64,000 nt of DNA from Alphaproteobacteria bacterium. GTDB lineage: Bacteria; Myxococcota_A; UBA796; GCA-2862545. The notes under the pieces were generated by a model. It was not told where the DNA came from and did not search any database. It worked only from the letters and a program-made list of their open reading frames with translations. Location of the stretch: positions 124,001-188,000 of the forward strand of contig JACKER010000010.1 in NCBI GenBank assembly GCA_020632925.1, read 5' to 3'. How positions within the stretch are numbered: position 1 is the first letter of the stretch; each line of letters starts with the position of its first letter. Shown in pieces: positions 8,284-16,801 of the stretch. The translations under genes and the position numbers were made by a program.

Positions 8284-9552
8284 ATGGCGTTCGTGTTCGA
8301 GCTTCCCGAGGTCGGTGAAGGCGTCGTCGAGGCCGAGGTCGTGTCCTGGAAGGTGGCCGAGGGTGACATGGTCGCCGTCGACCAGCCGCTCTGCGAGATC
8401 ACGACCGACAAGGCCCAGCTCGAGGTGAGCTCGCCCAAGGCGGGCCGCGTCGTGAAGCTGCACGGCAAGCCGGGCGACATCATCAAGGTCCACTCCCCGC
8501 TGTGCGAGATCGACGAGAACGGCGCCGGAGCCGCCGTCGCGCCGAAGGCCGCCGCTCCCGCCCCGGAGCCCACCAACGGCGTCTCCACGCACGCGCCGAA
8601 GGCCGCCGCTCCCGCGCCAGCACCCGCTCCCGCCCCGCGCCCCGCCGCTCCCGCGCCCTCAGGTCCGACCAAGGCCGCCCCCGCCGTCCGGCGCGAGGCC
8701 CGCGAGCTCGGCATCGACCTGCGCGACGTGGCCGGCACCGGCCCCGGCGGCCGCGTGACGCGCGACGACCTGCACGGTCAGCCCGCCGCCGCCCCCGAGG
8801 CGCCGCTCCCCGTCATCGCGCCGGCGCTCCCGATGGTGCTCCCGTCGGGCGGCGAGGAGCGCGTCAAGCTCATCGGCGTCCGCCGCAAGATCGCGGAGCA
8901 GATGCGCAAGTCGAAGTCGACCGCCGCCCACTTCACCTACGTGGAGGAGGTGGACTGCAAGGAGCTCGTGACCCTGCGCAACCGCCTGAAGAAGGTGGCG
9001 GCGGAGAAGGGCATCAAGCTGACCTACATCCCGATCATCATGAAGGCCGTCTCCGTCGTCCTCCGCGAGTTCCCGAACGTCAACGCGGTGATGGACGAGG
9101 AGAACCTGGAGCTCGTGGTCAAGGGCGACCACAACATCGGCATCTCGACGGACACGCCGAACGGGCTCTACGTCCCCGTCATCAAGAACGTCGAGCAGAA
9201 GTCCATCCTGCACATCGCGGTCGAGATGGACGACCTCGTGAAGCGCACCCGCGCCGGCAAGGCGAAGCTCGACGAGCTCAAGGGCGGCACCTTCACGATG
9301 ACCAGCGTGGGCTCGATCGGCGGCGTGCTCGCGACCCCGATCCTGAACATCCCCGAGGTCGCCATCCTCGGCATCAACGCGATCCGCGACCAGGCGGTCG
9401 TCCGCGACGGCCAGATCGTCATCCGCCCGATGATGTACCTCTCGCCCTCCTTCGACCACCGCGTCATCGACGGCGCGGTCGGCGCCCGCTTCGTGGCCGC
9501 GCTCAAGGCCGTCCTCGAGCACCCGGAGCGCCTCCTGATGGAGCTGCGGTGA
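8284..9552 (+). CDS. dihydrolipoamide acyltransferase E2 of a 2-oxoacid dehydrogenase complex
   Basis: The 422-residue protein has all E2 domains in order. A lipoyl domain (1-80) has the lipoylated Lys in ITTDKAQLEV (K43). An Ala/Pro linker (85-130) leads to a peripheral subunit-binding domain (about 132-168, AVRREARELGIDL...GPGGRVTRDDL). The chloramphenicol-acetyltransferase-like catalytic domain (about 190-422) has the active-site motif DHRVIDG (H392, D396). It transfers the acyl group from E1 to CoA and forms the core of the complex. All catalytic residues are intact, in contrast to the E1 partners on each side. Its stop overlaps the E1alpha-like start (GTGA). Confidence 0.93.
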   Translation: MAFVFELPEVGEGVVEAEVVSWKVAEGDMVAVDQPLCEITTDKAQLEVSSPKAGRVVKLHGKPGDIIKVHSPLCEIDENGAGAAVAPKAAAPAPEPTNGVSTHAPKAAAPAPAPAPAPRPAAPAPSGPTKAAPAVRREARELGIDLRDVAGTGPGGRVTRDDLHGQPAAAPEAPLPVIAPALPMVLPSGGEERVKLIGVRRKIAEQMRKSKSTAAHFTYVEEVDCKELVTLRNRLKKVAAEKGIKLTYIPIIMKAVSVVLREFPNVNAVMDEENLELVVKGDHNIGISTDTPNGLYVPVIKNVEQKSILHIAVEMDDLVKRTRAGKAKLDELKGGTFTMTSVGSIGGVLATPILNIPEVAILGINAIRDQAVVRDGQIVIRPMMYLSPSFDHRVIDGAVGARFVAALKAVLEHPERLLMELR

Positions 9553-10169
9553 GCGCCGGCCTGACCGAGCAGGTCGTCGCGCTGGCGAAGGCGGACGCCG
9601 CGCTGGCGGCGCTCGACCCCAAGCCCTTCCCGCTGCCCGTGGGCGAGCTCGCTCCGGTCGTGGTCGGGGCGCTCGAGGCGCTCGGCCGCGGGGACTGGTG
9701 GGTGCCCTCGCTGCGGGAGCGCGTCGGCGCCACGCTGCGCGGCGTGCCCGTCGAGCGGCTGGTGGACCCGGCGTTGGGTGCGAGGCCCTTCAAGGTGGCG
9801 CCCGCGACGGGCTCCCCTGCCCTGCGCGCGCTGGTCGCCGTCGGGCTCGCGAGCGCGGACCCCTCGCGGCACGCGCTGGTGCACCTCGGCATCGGCTCGG
9901 CCAGCGACGGCGCCTTCCACGAAGCGCTGAACACGGCCGCCCTGCTCGAGGCACCCGTCGTCTTCGTCGTCAGCGTCCACCCGCTGGACGGTGCGGCCCC
10001 GCTCGGGCGCCAGCTCGCCGCCACGCCGTCGGCGCTCGCCGAAGCGTTCGGCATCGGCGCGGAGCAGGTCGACGGCACCGACGCGGCCGCCGTCCGCGAC
10101 GCCGTCACCCGCGCGAAGGCCGCGGGCGGCCCAAGACTGATTGAGGCCAAACTCGGTGCAGGTCACTAG
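9549..10169 (+). CDS. short, degenerate E1 alpha-like protein
   Basis: The 206-residue protein matches the central part of pyruvate/branched-chain E1 alpha (HEALNTAALLEAPVVFVVS, AFGIGAEQVDGTDAAAV and the RLIEAKL ending), but is much shorter than the usual 330-360 residues. The TPP/Mg motif GDG...NN is lost: GDG reads GIG, the Asn pair reads Ser-Val, and the phosphorylation-loop and C-terminal regions are absent. It starts by GTGA overlap with E2. It may be a structural partner of E2 or a relic of a duplicated complex; the reading frame is open and codon use resembles its neighbours, so it does not look like a random remnant. Confidence 0.65.
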   Translation: MSAGLTEQVVALAKADAALAALDPKPFPLPVGELAPVVVGALEALGRGDWWVPSLRERVGATLRGVPVERLVDPALGARPFKVAPATGSPALRALVAVGLASADPSRHALVHLGIGSASDGAFHEALNTAALLEAPVVFVVSVHPLDGAAPLGRQLAATPSALAEAFGIGAEQVDGTDAAAVRDAVTRAKAAGGPRLIEAKLGAGH

Positions 10170-10188
10170 CTCTTGGCGTCGGACGTGC

Positions 10189-10208
10189 CATCTGGCGCCA
10201 GCCAGATG
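10189..10208 (+). other. perfect inverted repeat between E1alpha-like and E3 genes
   Basis: CATCTGGC and GCCAGATG form a perfect 8-bp stem with a 4-base GCCA loop, 20 bases after the E1alpha-like stop. There is no T-run, so it is not a classical terminator. It may be an RNA processing or attenuation hairpin that sets the E3 level. The rest of 10170-10310 shows no gene; a GTGGAGGA ribosome site precedes the E3 start. Confidence 0.5.
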
Positions 10209-10310
10209 CCGAAGGGAAGCACGTTCGGCGGTGAGAGCGCCGGGACCCAGCCGACGAGAGGCCGGTGAACAGAAGCAGGTCCGGCTGCGGCCGACCGTGG
10301 AGGATTCCCA

Positions 10311-11709
10311 GTGAGCGACTACCAGGCGATCGTCATCGGCGCGGGCCCCGGCGGGTACCCGGCTGCCATCCGGCTCGGCCAGCTCGGCGTCAAGACGCTG
10401 TGCATCGAGAAGGAGTACTGGGGCGGTGTGTGCCTGAACGTGGGCTGCATCCCCTCGAAGGCGCTGATCAACGCCAGCCACAAGTACCAGGAGATGCAGC
10501 ACGCCGCGGACATCGGCTTCAACGTCAGCGGCCCGGTGACCATCGACGCGGCCAAGCTCCAGGGCTGGAAGCAGGGCGTGGTCGACAAGCTGACGGGCGG
10601 CGTCCGGACGCTGCTCAAGGCCAACAAGGTCGACATGATGATGGGCACGGCCAAGCTCGTCGGCCCCACCACCGTCGAGGTCCAGACGGCCGAGGGCACG
10701 AAGCGGCTCACGGCGGACCACGTCGTGCTCGCGACCGGCTCCTCGCCCATCGAGATCCCGGGCTTCCGGTTCTCCGACGGCCCCGTCCTCGACAGCACCA
10801 AGGCGCTCGCGCTGCCCGAGATCCCGAAGAAGCTCGTCGTCATCGGCGGCGGGTACATCGGGCTCGAGCTCGGCGGCGTCTACGCCCGGCTCGGCACCGA
10901 GGTCACGGTGGTCGAGATGATGGACCAGCTGCTGCCCGGCTTCGATCCGGACGTGGTCAAGGTCGTCGATCGGCGCCTGAAGAAGGACGGCGTCAAGGTC
11001 CACCTCAAGACCAGGGCGCTGGGCTGGGAGCAGGCGGACGACGGGATCGTCGTCAACGTCCAGACCGAGCAGGGCGCGCTGGCGCTGCCCGCGGACGCCG
11101 TGCTCGTGACGGTCGGCCGTCGGCCCAACAACAAGGGGCTCGGCCTCGAGGAGCTGGGCGTGCAGATGGACGGCCCCTTCGTGAAGGTCGACCTCCAGAT
11201 GAAGACCAGCGTCCCCGGGCTGTACGCCATCGGCGACCTCGTCGGCAACCCGATGCTCGCGCACAAGGCGACCCACGAGGGCGAGGTCGTCGCCGAGGTG
11301 ATCGCCGGGCACAAGGTGCAGTTCGACGCGAAGACCGTGCCGGCGGTGGTGTTCACCGACCCGGAGGTGGCGACCGCCGGCCTGACCGAGCCTGGAGTGC
11401 AAGGCCAAGGGCCTGAAGATCAAGGTGGGCAAGGTCCCGTTCGCGGCCATCGGCAAGGCCATCGCGAACAACGCCACCGACGGCTTCGTGAAGTGCATCA
11501 TCGACGCCGACACCCACCTCATCCTCGGGGTCACGGTGGTCGGTGCGCACGCCTCCGACATCATCAGCGAGGCGGCGCTGGCCATCGAGATGTGCGCCGA
11601 GGCGCTGGACGTGGGGCTGACCATCCACCCGCACCCGACGCTGGGCGAGTCCATCATGGAGGCCGCCAAGGCCGCCCTGGGCGAAGCCATCCACGTCGTG
11701 AACCGCTGA
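10311..11709 (+). pseudogene. lpdA: dihydrolipoamide dehydrogenase E3, interrupted by a one-base frameshift
   Basis: The first 360 codons encode a normal E3: GAGPGGYPAA FAD motif, redox-active disulfide GGVCLNVGCIPSK (C41/C46), NAD motif GGGYIGLELG and FTDPEVATAGLTE. At about 11393 the frame moves by one base, because GAGCCTGGAG reads as if it should be GAGCCGGAG. The remaining codons (KAKGLKIKVGKVPFAAIGKA ... HPHPTLGESIMEAAK) continue perfectly in the next frame to the stop at 11707-11709. The HPHPTLGE motif with the catalytic His and the dimer interface is therefore only reached after the shift. Corrected length is about 465 residues, normal for the family. The close match on both sides favours a sequencing or assembly error over decay. 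Stop overlaps an ATG (TGATG). Confidence 0.85.
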
Positions 11710-11728
11710 TGTTGGTGCTGGCGCTGGG

Positions 11729-12955
11729 GTGGCGCACGCCGCCCCCGCGGCCGACGACGAGGCGCTCCGGCGACGGGTCGACAAGATCCTCGCGAAGACG
11801 CCGCTCATCGACGGACACAACGACGTCCCCTGGCAGTTCCGGGAGCGCGCGGGTCTGCAGGTGGACGCGCTGCGCCTCGACGCCGACACGTCGCAGCTCG
11901 ACCCGCCGATGATGACCGACCTGCCGCGCCTGCGGGAGGGCCGGGCCGGCGGCGTGTTCTGGTCGGTGTGGGTGCCCACGGACCTCGAGGGGGCCGAGGC
12001 CGTCCGCACCGTGCTCGAGCAGATCGACGTCGTGCACCAGCTGTGCGACACGTACGACGCGCTGGTCTGCGCGACGACCGCCGACGACATCGTCCGCATC
12101 CACAAGAGCGGCCGCGTCGCCAGCCTGATCGGCATGGAGGGCGGCCACAGCATCGGGGACTCGCTGGGTGCCTTGCGCGTCGCGTACGGTGCGGGCGCCC
12201 GGTACATGACGCTGACCCACTGGCAGAACACCGACTGGGCCGACGCCGCCACCGACGACCCGCGCCACGACGGGCTCGCGCCCTTCGGTGAGGAGGTCGT
12301 TCGCGAGATGAACCGGCTGGGGATGCTGGTGGACCTGTCGCACGTCTCGGCCGAGACCATGCGCGATGCGCTGGCCGTGACCACGGCGCCGGTGATCTTC
12401 AGCCACTCGGGCGCGTTCGCGGTCAACCCGCACCCGCGCAACGTCCCCGACGACGTCCTCGACCTGCTCGCCACCAACGACGGCGTGCTGATGGTGGACT
12501 ACCTCCCGGCCTACGTCTCCCGCGAGGTCTGGGCGTGGGAGGCGGCGCGCCGAGGCGAGCGCGCGAGGTTCGAGTCGCTGTACATCGGGGACCCCAAGGG
12601 CCGCGAGGCCGCGCTGGAGGCCTGGGAGCAGGCGAACCCCGCGCCCCACGCCACGCTCGCGCAGGTCGCGGACCACCTCGACCATGTCAGGCAGCGGATC
12701 GGGGCCGAGCACCTCGGGCTCGGGAGCGACTTCGACGGGATGCCGAGCGCCCCCGACGGCCTGTCCGACGTGTCCGACGTGCCGGACCTGCTCGTCGAGC
12801 TGCTGCGCCGCGGCTGGACGGACCAGGAGGTCGCGGGCGTCGCGGGCGGCAACGTGCTGCGGGTGATGCGGGCGGTGGAGGCCGAGGCCGCGAGGCAAGC
12901 GGGCAAGCCGGCGTCGAACGTCCGGATCACCCCGGTCCAGGGCGAGCCGCACTGA
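11729..12955 (+). CDS. membrane dipeptidase-like peptidase (M19 / renal dipeptidase family)
   Basis: The 408-residue protein has the M19 metal and substrate motifs: PLIDGHNDVPW, LIGMEGGHSI (bridging Glu), LTHWQNTDWAD, LVDLSHVS, VIFSHSGA and GLGSDFDG. It is a TIM-barrel dizinc enzyme that cleaves dipeptides, possibly including D-amino-acid or L,D forms from wall turnover. The frame opens with GTG 11729 (VAHAAPAADD). An ATG at 11709 that overlaps the E3 stop would encode MLVLALG, a good signal-peptide core, but in a different frame at a GGGG run. The true start is thus likely 11709 with a base missing or gained near 11727, giving an exported enzyme. The 3' end overlaps the convergent kinase gene by 29 bases. 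Confidence 0.88.
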   Translation: MAHAAPAADDEALRRRVDKILAKTPLIDGHNDVPWQFRERAGLQVDALRLDADTSQLDPPMMTDLPRLREGRAGGVFWSVWVPTDLEGAEAVRTVLEQIDVVHQLCDTYDALVCATTADDIVRIHKSGRVASLIGMEGGHSIGDSLGALRVAYGAGARYMTLTHWQNTDWADAATDDPRHDGLAPFGEEVVREMNRLGMLVDLSHVSAETMRDALAVTTAPVIFSHSGAFAVNPHPRNVPDDVLDLLATNDGVLMVDYLPAYVSREVWAWEAARRGERARFESLYIGDPKGREAALEAWEQANPAPHATLAQVADHLDHVRQRIGAEHLGLGSDFDGMPSAPDGLSDVSDVPDLLVELLRRGWTDQEVAGVAGGNVLRVMRAVEAEAARQAGKPASNVRITPVQGEPH

Positions 12956-15900
12956 GGGTGCCGGCCTCGGCCCAGCGGGGATCGAGGCCCTCCGCCAGCG
13001 CGCGCTCCAGCTGAAGGGGCGCCAGGACGCCCGGATCGGAGCCCCGCCACAGGGGAAGCCCGACGTCGGCCCGGGCGATCGAGCGCTCGAGCCCGTCCAG
13101 CAGCCCCGTCGTGTGCAGGTCGAGGTCGAGGTGGGCCACCGCCGCCCGCGCCCGCTCGAGGTGGGGACGCGCATCGGTTCCAGCGGCCAGCGCGACGTAT
13201 CCGAGGAGGCACCACCCGTCCGCGGCGTCCGAGGGGCTGGCGATGGTGTCCCCGATGGCGACCACGCGCTCCCCCGCTTCCCGTGCACCGTCCAGGTCCT
13301 CGCCGAGCGAGCGCAGCGCGTGGCCGAGGTAGTACCAGCCGTAGCACTGGCGGATGAGCGCCCCGATACGCTCGGCGCCCCTCAGGGAGATCCGGGCCGT
13401 CCTGACGGCGTCCTCGTAGCGGCCGTACTCGAAGTAGAAGGCCGCCGCGTGGCCCGCGATGTTGGACCACCAGTCGACCGGCGCATCCACGAGCAGGCGC
13501 TCCAGCACCAGCTCCACGCGCGGCAACAGCGCCAGCCCCGCCTCGATGTTCTCGTGCTCGACGATCATGCGCACGTCGACCACCTGAGCCTCGTCCATCG
13601 GTCCGCGGCAGCTGGCCTCGGCCCCGGCGAGCGCCACGCGCGCCTGATGCGGCTCCTCCATGCTGGTGTGGACGATGGCGAGCATGCACCACATGCCGCA
13701 CACCTCGTCCTCCGGACCCGCATCGGCCAGGGCCGCACGCATGGTCTCGGACGCCTCCCGGGTGCGCCGCAGGCGACGCAGCGCCACGCCCTCCATCATG
13801 GCCAGACGCAACCGGCGCGCGCGATCCTGGGGGCCACACAGGGCGACCCCCCGTCGCACCAGCGCGAGCAGGCCGGGCAGGTCGCTCCGGATCTGCGCGA
13901 GGTAGGCCTCGGCCTCGATCAGGGCAGCCTCCGCCCTCGAGCCTCCGAGCGCAGCGACCTCGTCGCGCAGGGTCGCGAGCTGCGCGTCGGCGCGCCGCCC
14001 CCCGTGCCGCGCGAGCTGCTTCACGAGCGCCGTGCGCCGCTCGATCGTCTCGAGGGTCGGACCCTCGGAGCAGGCGAGCGCCGCCGACCAGGCACCGGTC
14101 GCGTCGCCCACGCACTCCTCCTGCCACCGCGCCGCTCGGGCCCAGGCCTCACCCGCCGCCGGGTCTCGGGCGCCCGTGAGGTGCCTCGCCAGCATCTCCA
14201 GGTGCTCGGGTGGGGGCTCGTCGCCCAGGACCTCCGCGAGCGCTCGGTGATGTCCGATCCGGCCCTCGTCGCCGAGCCGCGACAGGACACCCGTGCGCAG
14301 CTGATCGTGGGCGAAGACCAGGCGGCGCCCGTCGTCCTCGATCAGTCCCCGCTCCGCGAGAACCCGTAGCCCCTCGCGCACCTGCGGCTCGGGGAGGCCC
14401 AACAGCTCGGGCTCGATCCGCTTGCCCTGTGCCGCTGCGCGGCCCAACACCTCGAGGACCTCGCGCTGCAGGCCGCTCGTGCGCAGCTCCACCACGGCCG
14501 AAGGCGTGGCGATCAGCGCTGGACCGGGCACCATGCGCCACCCACCCCGCTCTCGTGCCAGTCGCCCTGCGTGCAGCGCCGCGCTGGCGAGCTCCGTCAC
14601 CCACAGCGCGGAACCTGCAGCGGCGACCTCGATCTCGTCCATCAGCGCCTCGGGGGGTGGCGCTCCGACCATGTCCCCCAGGATGGCCGCGACGTCGGCG
14701 GAGCGCAGGGGCGGCGGAACCACCACCAGGCGACCCTCACGGAGCGACCGCAACTCGTCGTCCTCCTCCTCCTCGCGCCAGGCCACGAGTACCGCCAGAC
14801 CTGGCCCCGCGCGCACCGCCAGCTCGCGCACCAGGTCACGGACGAGGTCCGAGCCCCACTGCAGGTCGTCCACCAACATCGCGATGGGGAGCCTGGCCCT
14901 CGCCCGAGTCACCAACTCGACGACCGCTTCCACCAGTCGCTCGCGGGCGGCGGCGGGCTCGAGCAGCCGCGGACGGGGCTCCGACACCACGCCCGCTACG
15001 TCCGACAGGGAGGGAGCCACCGCGCTCAACACGGGTCCCAGCCCCTCCCACCAGGACCCACCGCCAGCGACTCCGGAGAGCTCACCCAGCCGCTCCAGCA
15101 CACGGACCACCGGCGCGCTGCCGCCCTCTTCGGCCGCCGTGCAGTCCATGGTGACCACCGCGACGCCACCCTGGCGGGCCTCGGTCGCGGCCTCCAGCAG
15201 CAGGCGCGTCTTGCCCTGGCCCGAGCGAGCCACGACGCACGCGGCACCGCCGGTCCCCCGACGCACGACCGCGCGCAGGCGGTCCGCGACCTCCGAGGCC
15301 CCCGCCAGCGTCGGTCGGTACAGGTAGGGCCGGGGCGGGGGGAGCGAGGCGCTCGGCGGTGTGGCGGCCCCCGACGCCAACAGCGCCGCCTCCACGGCCA
15401 TCGCGTGCCCCGGCCGGATCCGACGGTCCTTGCGGAGCAAGGCGTCCACCAGCATGACCACGGAGCGGGGCACGTCGGGCGCGAGGTCGGACACGAGCGG
15501 GGGCGGACGCTCGAGGTGCCCCGCGACCACCTCCCGCACCGAGCCGGTGAAGGGCGGTCGTCCGGTCAACAGCTCGAACGCGATGCATCCCAGCGCATAC
15601 AGGTCGGCCCGAGCGTCGACGACGTCGCCCAGCACCTGCTCGGGCGAGACGGTGGTCGGCGTGGCGCTCGACGAGCCCGCCCCGCGCAAGCGGTCGCGCG
15701 AGCGCGCCACGGTGCTCAAGCCCAGGTCGAGCAGCACGGGAACACCGTCGCGGACCATCACGTTCTCGAGCTTCAGGTCCTGGTGGACCAGCCCTGCGCC
15801 GTGCAGCGTGGCCAGCGGGTGGCAGAGGGCCGCGAGCAGGTCCAGCGCCTCCTGGACCGGAATCCCCTCCCCGCCGCCCGTGGGAAGGGGCTCGTCGTCG

Positions 15901-16217
15901 GGACCATCGAGGTCGAAGGTCGGCGTTCCGTGTGGGTGGGGCGACACCCGCTCGCGCAGCGTGCGTCCCTCCAACAGCTCCATCGCGATCCACGGCACGT
16001 CGCCCTGCTCTCCGTGGTCGAGCACCTGCACGATCTGCGGGTGGCGCACGCGACGCAGCGCGAACACCTCGCGCCACAGCCCGGCGCGCAGCCTGGGCGA
16101 GCTGTGGAGCAGGACCTTGAGCGCGGCACGCCGGCCGTCGGGGTGGGTCGCGGCGTAGACCACGCCCATGCCGCCGCGCCCGAGCTCCGCCTCGACCTCC
16201 CACGCGCCGAACCTCAC
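12927..16217 (-). CDS. Ser/Thr protein kinase - signalling ATPase - TPR regulator
   Basis: The 1096-residue protein combines a Hanks-type kinase (about 1-290), an AAA/STAND-type ATPase (Walker A ARSGQGKT 330-337, Walker B IAMLVDDLQW) and about 500 residues of helical TPR-like repeats. The kinase has a Gly loop (LGRGGMGVVY) and Lys34. The catalytic loop reads HQDLKLEN instead of HRD, the metal motif DLG instead of DFG, and the APE motif SPE. These proteins resemble myxobacterial PknK/protein kinase-ATPase fusions that integrate ligand or partner binding at the repeats with kinase output. GTG 16217 is chosen for a GGAGGA 6 bases upstream. It is divergent from the DJ-1 gene with only 39 bases between. 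Confidence 0.88.
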   Translation of the reverse strand: MRFGAWEVEAELGRGGMGVVYAATHPDGRRAALKVLLHSSPRLRAGLWREVFALRRVRHPQIVQVLDHGEQGDVPWIAMELLEGRTLRERVSPHPHGTPTFDLDGPDDEPLPTGGGEGIPVQEALDLLAALCHPLATLHGAGLVHQDLKLENVMVRDGVPVLLDLGLSTVARSRDRLRGAGSSSATPTTVSPEQVLGDVVDARADLYALGCIAFELLTGRPPFTGSVREVVAGHLERPPPLVSDLAPDVPRSVVMLVDALLRKDRRIRPGHAMAVEAALLASGAATPPSASLPPPRPYLYRPTLAGASEVADRLRAVVRRGTGGAACVVARSGQGKTRLLLEAATEARQGGVAVVTMDCTAAEEGGSAPVVRVLERLGELSGVAGGGSWWEGLGPVLSAVAPSLSDVAGVVSEPRPRLLEPAAARERLVEAVVELVTRARARLPIAMLVDDLQWGSDLVRDLVRELAVRAGPGLAVLVAWREEEEDDELRSLREGRLVVVPPPLRSADVAAILGDMVGAPPPEALMDEIEVAAAGSALWVTELASAALHAGRLARERGGWRMVPGPALIATPSAVVELRTSGLQREVLEVLGRAAAQGKRIEPELLGLPEPQVREGLRVLAERGLIEDDGRRLVFAHDQLRTGVLSRLGDEGRIGHHRALAEVLGDEPPPEHLEMLARHLTGARDPAAGEAWARAARWQEECVGDATGAWSAALACSEGPTLETIERRTALVKQLARHGGRRADAQLATLRDEVAALGGSRAEAALIEAEAYLAQIRSDLPGLLALVRRGVALCGPQDRARRLRLAMMEGVALRRLRRTREASETMRAALADAGPEDEVCGMWCMLAIVHTSMEEPHQARVALAGAEASCRGPMDEAQVVDVRMIVEHENIEAGLALLPRVELVLERLLVDAPVDWWSNIAGHAAAFYFEYGRYEDAVRTARISLRGAERIGALIRQCYGWYYLGHALRSLGEDLDGAREAGERVVAIGDTIASPSDAADGWCLLGYVALAAGTDARPHLERARAAVAHLDLDLHTTGLLDGLERSIARADVGLPLWRGSDPGVLAPLQLERALAEGLDPRWAEAGTLSAARPGPG

Positions 16218-16256
16218 CCGCGTCCTCCGCGCCCCTACAATCGCACGGGAGGTCGC

Positions 16257-16799
16257 GTGGCGCGTGTGCTGGTTCCGCTGGCGGCGGGGTTCGAGGAGAT
16301 CGAGACGGCGACGGTCGTGGACGTGCTCCGGCGCGGCGGCATCGAGGTCCACCTCGGAGGCGTGGACGGGCCTGGCCCGGCGCGGGGCTCGCGCGGGATC
16401 GTGTTCGTCCCCGACGGCCCCCTCCCCACCCACGACGACTTCGACCTCGTGGTGCTCCCCGGCGGGATGGGCGGCACCGAGGGTATGGCGGCCTGCGAGC
16501 CGCTCCTGGCCCTGCTCCGCGCGCGGATCGCTCACGATCGGCCGGTGGCCGCGATCTGCGCCGCTCCCCTCGTCCTCGATCGGGCCGGCGTGCTGCCCGA
16601 GGGAGCGTTCACCTGCTACCCGGGCCTCGAGGGCAGGCTCTCGGTCGGGGGCCGCCGCGACGAGCCCGTGGTCGACGCCGGGATCGTGACCACGAGCCAG
16701 GGACCGGGGACGGCCATGGCCTTCGCGCTGCACCTCGTGGAGCGCCTGGCGGGTCGCGAGCGGCGTGACGAGGTCGCCCGCGGCCTGCTGATGGCCTGA
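16257..16799 (+). CDS. DJ-1/PfpI family protein
   Basis: The 180-residue protein has the DJ-1 superfamily features: VLVPLAAGFEEIETATVVDVL with the Glu that assists the nucleophile (FEEIE), VVLPGGMGGTEGM, the nucleophilic elbow AAICAAPLVL with the reactive Cys, and a TCYPGLEG/TSQGPGTAMAFALHLVE C-terminal pattern typical of DJ-1 rather than of class I amidotransferases. Family members act as glyoxalases/deglycase-like or redox-sensing proteins. GTG start with GGGAGG four bases upstream. It ends 2 bases before the convergent cupin-GNAT gene. Confidence 0.88.
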   Translation: MARVLVPLAAGFEEIETATVVDVLRRGGIEVHLGGVDGPGPARGSRGIVFVPDGPLPTHDDFDLVVLPGGMGGTEGMAACEPLLALLRARIAHDRPVAAICAAPLVLDRAGVLPEGAFTCYPGLEGRLSVGGRRDEPVVDAGIVTTSQGPGTAMAFALHLVERLAGRERRDEVARGLLMA

Positions 16800-16801
16800 G
16801 G

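Noticed and set aside
16234..16239. TACAAT as a -10 promoter box between the kinase and DJ-1 genes
   Set aside because: A single hexamer in a 39-base gap without a matching -35 is not enough evidence in this GC-rich sequence.
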